A stretch of DNA of 64,000 bases from Flavobacterium azizsancarii (GTDB taxonomy: Bacteria; Bacteroidota; Bacteroidia; Flavobacteriales; Flavobacteriaceae), in contig NZ_JAMZNK010000002.1 of the NCBI RefSeq assembly GCF_027980145.1, positions 124,001 through 188,000 of the forward strand. Reading direction: 5' to 3'. A program made the position numbers and the translations under genes. Of this stretch, positions 34,551-41,256 are shown piece after piece; position 1 is the first letter of the stretch, and the number at the start of each line of letters is the position of its first letter. The notes beneath the pieces were generated by a model. It was not told where the DNA came from. It did no database searches and saw only the letters and a program-made list of their open reading frames with translations.

Positions 34551-35057
34551 ATGAAATCACAAATTATTCCTATCGAAAATAAATACTCTAACGAAATTGT
34601 AGAGTTAATTTTAAACATACAGCAAAAGGAATTTAATGTCGCCATTACGATCGAAGACCAACCGGATTTATTAAATATAAAGAACTTCTATTATAATGGA
34701 GGAGGTCATTTCTGGGGTGCTTTTATAAATAATGAATTAGTAGGCACAATTGCTTTAGTAAAATTTGCTGACAAAGAAGCTGCGATTAGAAAAATGTTTG
34801 TTAAGAAAGAATTTCGTGGAAAAGAGTTTTCGATTGCCCAGAAATTATTAGACACTTTACTCGATTATTGCAATGAAAATCAAATTGATGATTTATATTT
34901 GGGAACCATAACGGTATTAGAAGCTGCTTTGCGTTTTTATGAAAGAAACCATTTTATAAGAATCGAAAAAGAAGCACTTCCAAATACATTTCCTGTCATG
35001 AGTGCCGACAATGTATTTTGTCATTTAAAACTAAAAAAGAACGATGAATATAATTGA
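34551..35057 (+). CDS. GNAT-family N-acetyltransferase
   Basis: A 168-residue acetyltransferase using acetyl-CoA. The acetyl-CoA loop region is IRKMFVKKEFRGKEFSIAQKLLD (about 82-104), with the typical strand-loop-helix. The C-terminal AALRFYERNHFIRIEKEALP matches the last GNAT motif. The substrate is unknown. Its last 14 bases overlap the MarR gene start, so the two are translationally coupled, a frequent arrangement of a MarR regulator with an acetyltransferase. Confidence 0.9.
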   Translation: MKSQIIPIENKYSNEIVELILNIQQKEFNVAITIEDQPDLLNIKNFYYNGGGHFWGAFINNELVGTIALVKFADKEAAIRKMFVKKEFRGKEFSIAQKLLDTLLDYCNENQIDDLYLGTITVLEAALRFYERNHFIRIEKEALPNTFPVMSADNVFCHLKLKKNDEYN

Positions 35058-35523
35058 TGAATCAGGAATTTTAGCCATTTCAACCCGATTACAGCGTCTG
35101 AGCGAGCAATTGCGAAAAGATGGTGCGTTATTTTATAAATCATACGGCATCGATTTTGAGCCCAAATGGTTTCCTGTCATTTACACTTTACATCATAAAG
35201 AGGTTTTGAGCGTTGTCGAAATTGCAAACGAAATTGGTTATACTCATCCTTCGACCATTAGTTTATTAAAAGAGCTCGAAAAACAAAAACTAATCCGTTC
35301 AAAAAAAGACAAAGTCGACGAACGTAAAAGATTGATTTTGCTTACGCCAAAAGGCCAGGAATTGATTCTGAAAATGAAACCAGTTTGGGATGTAATGTCG
35401 AACGTCCTTAAAGAAATAGCAGACAATCAAAACAATTTACTTCAGGCGATTAACGAAGCCGAAAACAAAATAAAACAGCAGAGTTTTTTACAAAGAGCGT
35501 TACAGTTGAAGAGTTTGGAGTAA
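35044..35523 (+). CDS. MarR-family transcriptional regulator
   Basis: A 159-residue winged-helix protein. The HTH core is SVVEIANEIGYTHPSTISLLKELEKQKLI (about 59-87) and the wing is DKVDERKRLILLTPKGQEL. It overlaps the preceding GNAT gene, and the pair form an operon behind paired TACGTA sites that it may bind. The ligand is unknown. Confidence 0.92.
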   Translation: MNIIDESGILAISTRLQRLSEQLRKDGALFYKSYGIDFEPKWFPVIYTLHHKEVLSVVEIANEIGYTHPSTISLLKELEKQKLIRSKKDKVDERKRLILLTPKGQELILKMKPVWDVMSNVLKEIADNQNNLLQAINEAENKIKQQSFLQRALQLKSLE

Positions 35524-35743
35524 AGAATAGAATAAAGAGTATAGAATAAAGAGTAAGTTTTTATTGTAGAGGCGCACAGCAGTGCGTCTTCTTTGTTGTC
35601 GGAAGTTTGTGATTTATACTTTTTTTTTCGAAAACGAATACCTAACTATGATAGGAAGAAAAAAGCTTTGTCCATTTGAGCCTTTGCATCTTATAAAAAA
35701 AACCTTTGTACCTTTGCCCACTCTGAACCTTTCTACTTTTTTT

Positions 35744-36313
35744 ATGAATACCAAAGAAATACTACAGCAACATATCGCCAAAACTGCTTCATTGACAGAG
35801 GAGCAATTTGATTATTTCTTTTCGCATTTTAAGCCTTTATCTTTCAAAAAAGGGCAAACTATAATCAGCGAAGGCGACAAAGTAGAGTGCGAGTATTTTG
35901 TGATTTCAGGTTGTTTGAAAGCTTTTTTTATCAACGACGAGATCAAAATGTATATTCTGCAATTTGCCATGCCAACCTGGTGGACATCAGATTATGATGC
36001 TTTATATAATCAAACTGCCGCAACCATAAATGTAGATTGCATTTCAGATGTCGAATTACTTTGCCTTTCTAATAACGACCGTGAGAAATTATGTAATGAA
36101 TTTCATCAAATCGAGCATTTTTTCCGTTGGAGAACCAACAAAGGATATATCGCTTCTCAAAAACGACTTTTATCTTTTATGAATAATAATGTCAAAACTC
36201 GTTACGAAGAACTTATGGTATTATATCCCCAACTTTACAACTTAGTTCCTAAACATTTAATTGCTGCTTATCTTGGCGTTTCGAGAGAAACCCTAAGCCG
36301 ACTTAACGCGTGA
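35744..36313 (+). CDS. Crp/Fnr-family transcriptional regulator
   Basis: A 189-residue protein with an N-terminal cyclic-nucleotide-binding fold (about 25-120; FKKGQTIISEGDKVECEYFV) and a C-terminal HTH whose recognition helix reads SRETLSRL. The Arg-Glu-x-x-x-Arg order matches the residues that contact GTGA in E. coli CRP. The frame extends upstream to 35582, but the family pattern begins at MNTKEILQQHI (ATG 35744), and the 5' part looks non-coding. A CRP-like site lies downstream before the yceI operon. Confidence 0.9.
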   Translation: MNTKEILQQHIAKTASLTEEQFDYFFSHFKPLSFKKGQTIISEGDKVECEYFVISGCLKAFFINDEIKMYILQFAMPTWWTSDYDALYNQTAATINVDCISDVELLCLSNNDREKLCNEFHQIEHFFRWRTNKGYIASQKRLLSFMNNNVKTRYEELMVLYPQLYNLVPKHLIAAYLGVSRETLSRLNA

Positions 36314-36380
36314 TTTTTTTTATGCAGATTTTGGGAGATTTTAGGAGATGATTTATTTAATTTCTATTTTCCGGTTTGCT

Positions 36381-36477
36381 TGTCATCTCGACGAAGGAGA
36401 GATCACACCAGAAACTCCGCAAATAAAGTGACAATCTTTGTCGAGCTATATGTGATCTGTCCTTCGTCGAGATGACA
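36381..36477. repeat. Dispersed 100-base hairpin repeat
   Basis: Left arm TGTCATCTCGACGAAGGAGA, right arm TCCTTCGTCGAGATGACA, nearly perfectly complementary at the ends. It is a member of the family also at 11786, 15967 and 61038. Confidence 0.8.
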
Positions 36478-36532
36478 AAAATGAGAATGAAAATCTACGT
36501 AAAACAAAACACTTTGCACCTTAAAAAAAGAT

Positions 36533-36548
36533 TGTGATCTACATCACG
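36533..36548. promoter_or_regulatory. CRP/FNR-type operator
   Basis: TGTGATCTACATCACG is a palindrome (GTGAT-N4-ATCAC), one base away from the E. coli CRP consensus TGTGA-N6-TCACA. It lies about 56 bases before the yceI start and 220 bases after the Crp/Fnr gene, whose recognition helix suits GTGA half-sites. Confidence 0.7.
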
Positions 36549-36578
36549 TAACCAATTTTCATACCCGCCGTTCCTTTG

Positions 36579-36600
36579 TATTGTACTTTTAAATACAATA
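36579..36600. promoter_or_regulatory. Inverted repeat at the yceI start
   Basis: TATTGTA (36579-36585) and TACAATA (36594-36600) are perfect inverted repeats with an 8-base spacer, ending 3 bases before the yceI start codon. It could be a second operator or a translational hairpin. Confidence 0.45.
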
Positions 36601-36603
36601 AAA

Positions 36604-37158
36604 ATGGAAACAATAAATTTTAAAATCATAAGCTCAAATAGCAAAATCGATTGGACTGGCCGAAAAGTTACCGGTTCGCATAATGGTACAATTGGTATCG
36701 AAGAAGGTCATTTTATCCTGATTGACGGCAAAATAAAAGGCGGAAATATTGTAATCAATACAGCTTCAATACAAATACTCGATGTTACGGATTCTGCAAC
36801 AAACGCACAATTTGCCGGACATTTGGCATCGGATGATTTTTTTGCTACAGAAAAATTTCCTTTTGCAAATTTTGATATTATAGATGCAAAGGAGCAATCA
36901 GATAACAGCTATTTTCTTGAAGGAAATCTTACCATAAAAGGAATCACACATTTGGTTGGGTTTAATGTAATAATAGAAAATAATAGAAATACCATTTCCC
37001 TTAATGGTAAACTGGTAATTGATCGTACCAAATACAATATCAAATTCCGTTCAGGAAACTTCTTTGTTGATTTAGGAGATACCTTGATTTACAATGACTT
37101 CGATTTAGATTTTAATATCACTGCCGAAGCTTCATTTTCATCAGAATCTAAAAACTGA
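36604..37158 (+). CDS. YceI-family protein
   Basis: A 184-residue protein matching the YceI family of lipocalin-like beta-barrels that bind isoprenoid or other lipophilic molecules. Seen are SKIDWTGRKVTGSHNGTIGI near the N-terminus, HLASDDFFATEKFPFANFDI (about 76-95) and the GNLTIKGITHLVGFNV region. There is no signal peptide, so it is cytoplasmic. It is first in a five-gene operon and follows a CRP-like site. Confidence 0.92.
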   Translation: METINFKIISSNSKIDWTGRKVTGSHNGTIGIEEGHFILIDGKIKGGNIVINTASIQILDVTDSATNAQFAGHLASDDFFATEKFPFANFDIIDAKEQSDNSYFLEGNLTIKGITHLVGFNVIIENNRNTISLNGKLVIDRTKYNIKFRSGNFFVDLGDTLIYNDFDLDFNITAEASFSSESKN

Positions 37159-37162
37159 AGCC

Positions 37163-37381
37163 ATGCCATACGTAAAACTAGAATTGACACGTGAAGGCGT
37201 AACCCGCGAACAAAAACAGCAATTAATAAGCGGAATCACCAATTTGATTACTGATGTATTGAACAAGGATCCGCATTTAACTCAAGTTGTAATTCAGGAA
37301 ATAGAATTAGACGATTGGGGTTACGCAGGAGAACAAGTATCAATATTAAGGGAAAAAGGCATTACAACCAATAAAAAATAA
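37163..37381 (+). CDS. 4-oxalocrotonate tautomerase-family protein
   Basis: A 72-residue tautomerase. After Met removal the protein begins with Pro, the catalytic base of the family (MPYVKLELTREGVTREQKQQ). It is slightly longer than the 62-residue archetype. It lies 4 bases after yceI and 5 before the SDR, so it is part of the same operon. The substrate is unknown. Confidence 0.88.
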   Translation: MPYVKLELTREGVTREQKQQLISGITNLITDVLNKDPHLTQVVIQEIELDDWGYAGEQVSILREKGITTNKK

Positions 37382-37386
37382 GCATC

Positions 37387-38121
37387 ATGAAAAAACAAAC
37401 TATAATTGTTACCGGAGCATCATCTGGGATAGGAAAAGGAATCTCGAAATATTTTCTGGACAGAGGCGATAATGTGATCATCAACTCGTTTACAGCATCT
37501 TCTTTAGAAAGTGCTTATAATGAATTGGGAGCGGGCAATAATCTGGCAATGTTTGCCGGAGATGTGAGCAATAAAGAAACGGGCGAACAATTGGTAAAAA
37601 TTGCTTTAGACAAATTTGGTTCTGTAGATGTATTGGTTAACAATGCCGGTATCTTCGAAAGCAAACCATTCCTGGAAGTGGATGAAGCATATCTGGATAA
37701 ATTTTTGAAAACAAACCTAAAAGGAACTTATTTCACTACACAATCAGTGATTCCGCAAATGCTGAAGCAACAAGACGGAGTTGTAATTAATATTGGAACA
37801 CCTATAGTAAACCACGGATTAGGCGGTTGGCCAGCTTCGGCACCAATTGCCAGTAAAGGTGCAATTCATGCTTTGACGCTTCAGTTAGCAGCTGAATTCG
37901 GGAAACAAAATATTCGTGTAAATACTGTTGCTCCAGGCGTTATTCGTACGCCAATGCACGGCGCTAATGCTGATCAAAGTGCGGGATTACATCTTTTAAA
38001 CAGAGTAGGAGAGGTCGATGACGTAGCCGAAATGGTGTATACCGTTGCAAAAAGTAGCTTTATTACCGGTTCAATCATCAATGTTGATGGCGGTAAAGGA
38101 GCGGGGCATCATTTAAATTAA
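37387..38121 (+). CDS. Atypical SDR-family protein lacking the catalytic Tyr
   Basis: A 244-residue SDR-fold protein. The cofactor motif GASSGIGKGISKY (10-22) and NNAGIFES are intact, as is the C-terminal TGSIINVDGG. In the active-site helix the sequence reads SAPIASKGA: the Lys is present, but the position four residues before it, normally Tyr, is Pro. The usual Ser region is NIGTPIV. Classical SDR catalysis is therefore unlikely as written. It may be a binding protein or use another base. It is in the middle of the redox operon. Confidence 0.88.
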   Translation: MKKQTIIVTGASSGIGKGISKYFLDRGDNVIINSFTASSLESAYNELGAGNNLAMFAGDVSNKETGEQLVKIALDKFGSVDVLVNNAGIFESKPFLEVDEAYLDKFLKTNLKGTYFTTQSVIPQMLKQQDGVVINIGTPIVNHGLGGWPASAPIASKGAIHALTLQLAAEFGKQNIRVNTVAPGVIRTPMHGANADQSAGLHLLNRVGEVDDVAEMVYTVAKSSFITGSIINVDGGKGAGHHLN

Positions 38122-38122
38122 G

Positions 38123-38572
38123 TTGAAAAATATTTTATTAATGGCTTTTATGCTTTGTACCTTACAAGGCATAAAAGCTCAAAATAATACCAAAATGGAA
38201 AATCAGGCAGACGTATCAGCTATTACTGATGCATTAGATAATTATTATTTTAAAGGAATCTACGAAGGAGACGAAATACGTTTGGGGAGCATTTTTTATG
38301 AAGGCGCTTTACTTTTTGGAGACGTACAAGGCCAGCCTTATTTTAAAACGGTGGATCTTTATTTAAGTGGTGTAAAGAACAGGCAAAGTCCCAGGGATTC
38401 AGGAAAACCTTTCAAAGGGGAAATTCTGAAAATTTCTGTAGTGAACTCGATTGCTATGGCCGAAATTAATGTAAAAATGTACGATTTTAATTATCGGGAT
38501 TTTTTATCTTTCCATAAGATTAACGGAAAATGGCTTATCGTCAATAAAATGCTGACGGATACAAGCAATTAA
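38123..38572 (+). CDS. Exported NTF2-like (lumazine-binding type) protein
   Basis: A 149-residue protein with a signal peptide (ILLMAFMLCTLQGIKA, cleaved about residue 20) and an NTF2-like fold of the Lumazine_bd_2 type (ITDALDNYYFKGIYEGD, LSFHKINGKWLIVNKM). The start is a TTG one base after the SDR stop. It is accepted because the signal peptide begins exactly there. The role is unknown; it may bind a small ligand in the periplasm. Confidence 0.82.
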   Translation: MKNILLMAFMLCTLQGIKAQNNTKMENQADVSAITDALDNYYFKGIYEGDEIRLGSIFYEGALLFGDVQGQPYFKTVDLYLSGVKNRQSPRDSGKPFKGEILKISVVNSIAMAEINVKMYDFNYRDFLSFHKINGKWLIVNKMLTDTSN

Positions 38573-38590
38573 ACTTTAAATAAAATAGCA

Positions 38591-39676
38591 ATGTGGTACA
38601 ATACAAAAGCTACAAAATTATTAGGCATTGATTATCCTATCATGCAGGGACCATTTGGCGGTAATTTATCAACGGTAGAACTGACTGCCGCGGTATCAAA
38701 CGCAGGCGGACTTGGCGGATACGGAGCTTATACAATGTCTCCTCAGGAAATTTTTGATGCAGACAAACAATTAAAAGCTGCTACCAATAAACCTTATAAT
38801 ATCAACCTATGGGTTTCTGATCATGATATTCCACAATCAGGTCTTACAGACGAGCAATACAACAACACGAAAGCATTATATAAGCCTTATTTTGATGAAG
38901 TTGGAATTCCGATACCGGAAAAACCGGTTCCGTTTCAATCCCGATTTGAGAATCAGTTAGAAGTAATTTTGGATGTCAAACCTAAAGTATTCAGTTTTAT
39001 GTTTGGGGCACTTTCTGCAGATGTTTTAGAACAATGTAAAAGGTTAGGAATTATAACCGTTGGCGCAGCAACTACATTAGATGAGGCTATTTTTCTCGAA
39101 AATTCAGGTGCAGATATGATTATTGCATCGGGTTTTGAAGCTGGCGGACACCGGCCTTCATTTTTGGCTTCCGCCGAATCATCCTTAACGGGAACTTTTG
39201 TATTATTACAGCTTATTCGTGAAAAAGTAAAAATTCCTGTTATCGCTGCAGGCGGAATTGCAAACGGAAAAGGTGTTGCCGCAGCATTAGCTTTAGGAGC
39301 AGACGCTGCCCAGATTGGTACCGCATTTTTAGCCTGTGATGAATCGAATGCTTTACCAATTCACAGGCAAATGTTATTCTCTGATGCCGCAAAATACACC
39401 ACTTTATCCCGTGCGTACACAGGACGTTTAGGTCGAGGATTAACGAGCAGATTAGCTGAAGAAATTTTAGGTAAAGAAGAAAGTATTCTTCCCTTTCCGT
39501 TACAAACTACGCTTATATCGCCATTGCGAAAAGCAGCTCTTGATCAGCAAAAATGGGATATGATCTTATTTTGGGGTGGACAAATTGCACCTATTTTAAA
39601 GCATACCAAAGCTGTAGCATTAATGAACTCTTTGATTGAAGAAACTACGGCTTATTTTAATGATCTGAAAGGATAG
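38591..39676 (+). CDS. Nitronate monooxygenase family protein
   Basis: A 361-residue FMN-binding TIM barrel of the NMO (2-nitropropane dioxygenase) family. Motifs: YPIMQGPFGGNLS near the N-terminus, SGFEAGGHRPS (with the catalytic-type His), PVIAAGGIANGKG and QIGTAFLACDES. It oxidises nitronates with O2, or may have a related flavin role. It is the last gene of the five-gene operon, and a strong terminator follows. Confidence 0.93.
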   Translation: MWYNTKATKLLGIDYPIMQGPFGGNLSTVELTAAVSNAGGLGGYGAYTMSPQEIFDADKQLKAATNKPYNINLWVSDHDIPQSGLTDEQYNNTKALYKPYFDEVGIPIPEKPVPFQSRFENQLEVILDVKPKVFSFMFGALSADVLEQCKRLGIITVGAATTLDEAIFLENSGADMIIASGFEAGGHRPSFLASAESSLTGTFVLLQLIREKVKIPVIAAGGIANGKGVAAALALGADAAQIGTAFLACDESNALPIHRQMLFSDAAKYTTLSRAYTGRLGRGLTSRLAEEILGKEESILPFPLQTTLISPLRKAALDQQKWDMILFWGGQIAPILKHTKAVALMNSLIEETTAYFNDLKG

Positions 39677-39721
39677 TCTGATTCAAATATATAAAAGTGG
39701 AGATTCTTTCTCTCACATATT

Positions 39722-39758
39722 AAACCCGACAAGTTTTAAAAACTTGTCGGGTTTGCTG
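39722..39758. terminator. Strong bidirectional terminator
   Basis: AAACCCGACAAGTTT (39722-39736) and AAACTTGTCGGGTTT (39740-39754) form a 15-pair stem with a 3-base loop, between the convergent NMO and PepSY genes. Confidence 0.93.
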
Positions 39759-39766
39759 TAATATTA

Positions 39767-40879
39767 TTATTTAGCTGTTTTTTTCTTCTTTCCTAACCAG
39801 ATTAATAAACCCGTAATAGGTAATGTCAAAGCAAAAAGAGAAACTAAAAAAGCAAGTATTTTGGTTGGTAAACCATAAATGCTTCCGGTATGAATAGGGT
39901 AGTTCAGACGTTTTATTTTATCTCCGTTTGAAAAAGATTCGTAAGGTCTTGCTTCAATTTCCTTAGCCGTATATTTATCAAAATAAGCAGCACTGGATTG
40001 ATTGGGAATTGTTTTTTCTAAATTTTCTTTCAATACCAAAATGCTATTGATTGTATCAACAGGCATCCTGATTTGAATGTTTCCGGTATACGGAAAAATA
40101 CTGTCTGCTTTATTGTAAATGCTTTGATAAAAGGCCGTATTGTTTAGTTTAGGATCTATTTTTGTTGGATTTTTTACTTTCGCAGAAGGTCTCTTTGTTG
40201 TGCCGTCAGCCAGAAAATAAACTCCGTCCTGAAACCAGGAAAAAGCAAAGGATAATCCGGTTAGGGAAATAATCAATAAAATTAAAAAGCTGTAGAAACC
40301 AAAAGTCGAATGAAAATCCCAATTCACCCTTTTAAAAGAAGCGCCCCATTTTACAGTTAATCTTTGTTTCATGTTTTTAATCTTTTTTGGCCACCATAAA
40401 ACAATACCTGAGATAAGCATGAATACAAAGATCAGGCAGGAAGTTCCCATAATAATTTTTCCAACATCGACCATCAATAGTTGTCTGTGCAAAGAAAGAA
40501 GAAAAACAAAAAATCTTTTTTCCTGAGGTGTTGTTGCCAGAACTTTTCCAGTATAGGGATCAATAGAAAAAAATTGGGCTTTTTTCTTTGTATCCTTCCC
40601 TAAGATTTGCATTGTACGCGCAGGATCATTAAAAGTGTAAATACGCGTTATTTTCTTTATATCATAGTGTTTCTGTAGTATATCCGTACAGTAATCAATG
40701 GTTTTTTTTGTGGTACCTATAGTTGTAACATTATAAAATTCAGGATGTATGGCAGTGTCGATTTCCTTTTCAAAAACTAAAAGACTTCCTGTTAATGCAG
40801 CAATAAAAACAATTAAACCAGAACCAAGCCCCAGCCATAAGTGGATCATACCAACAGTTTTTTTTAATCCTTTCTTCAT
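39767..40879 (-). CDS. PepSY-associated membrane protein
   Basis: A 370-residue inner-membrane protein of the PepSY_TM family. Four membrane segments are seen: near 10-35 (IHLWLGLGSGLIVFIAALTG), about 145-165 (LIFVFMLISGIVLWWP), about 190-210 (FYSFLILLIISLTGLSFAF) and near the C-terminus (ILAFLVSLFALTLPITGLLIW). PepSY periplasmic regions lie between them. Conserved His residues (IHLW, LHRQL, DFHS, YPIHTG) could bind haem; members are implicated in iron-siderophore reduction. It is divergent from a TonB receptor, which supports iron uptake. Confidence 0.9.
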   Translation of the reverse strand: MKKGLKKTVGMIHLWLGLGSGLIVFIAALTGSLLVFEKEIDTAIHPEFYNVTTIGTTKKTIDYCTDILQKHYDIKKITRIYTFNDPARTMQILGKDTKKKAQFFSIDPYTGKVLATTPQEKRFFVFLLSLHRQLLMVDVGKIIMGTSCLIFVFMLISGIVLWWPKKIKNMKQRLTVKWGASFKRVNWDFHSTFGFYSFLILLIISLTGLSFAFSWFQDGVYFLADGTTKRPSAKVKNPTKIDPKLNNTAFYQSIYNKADSIFPYTGNIQIRMPVDTINSILVLKENLEKTIPNQSSAAYFDKYTAKEIEARPYESFSNGDKIKRLNYPIHTGSIYGLPTKILAFLVSLFALTLPITGLLIWLGKKKKTAK

Positions 40880-40907
40880 ACTATTTCTATATTCTAAAAT
40901 TCAGCGA

Positions 40908-40915
40908 CAAATTTA
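40908..40915 (-). promoter_or_regulatory. Candidate -7 element of the PepSY gene
   Basis: On the minus strand this reads TAAATTTG, fitting TAnnTTTG, 29 bases before the start. No good -33 TTG was seen. The 377-base gap also has TACTTTTG at 41195-41202 for the divergent receptor. Otherwise it is AT-rich, with no dyad I would call a Fur box. Confidence 0.4.
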
Positions 40916-41194
40916 TACTTATTTAGACTAATTCTACAGCATCTTTAGAAAAATAATTATGATTTAAAGACAGTTAAAGTGATGCTATTGGATGGGATAG
41001 GAAAGAAGAAAAGAGAATAATAATGAAACGTTACCTATTATTTTTTGTAATAATAAGTAATAACTATTGCATTGCGAAATTTAGAGTCACTCGTATATGT
41101 TCTAAGTAATTGATTTTTAATTAATTAATTTTTTGTTGCATAAAAAATTAACAGAATAAGCAGAAATAGTACTGCGTAAACGATTATTAATATT

Positions 41195-41202
41195 TACTTT
41201 TG
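41195..41202 (+). promoter_or_regulatory. Candidate -7 element of the TonB receptor
   Basis: TACTTTTG fits TAnnTTTG, 54 bases before the receptor start. A -33 TTG at proper spacing is not evident. Confidence 0.4.
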
Positions 41203-41256
41203 CGCTGTTTTTATTTATTCTAAATAAAAACTAAACCTAACCAAATACCAAAATCA

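Noticed and set aside
35582-35743. N-terminal extension of the Crp/Fnr protein
   Set aside because: The extra 54 residues do not look like a domain, and the family pattern begins at the ATG 35744.
40880-41256. Fur box in the PepSY/TonB receptor divergent region
   Set aside because: AT-rich words such as AATAAGTAATAACTATT were seen, but none forms a convincing dyad of the Fur type.
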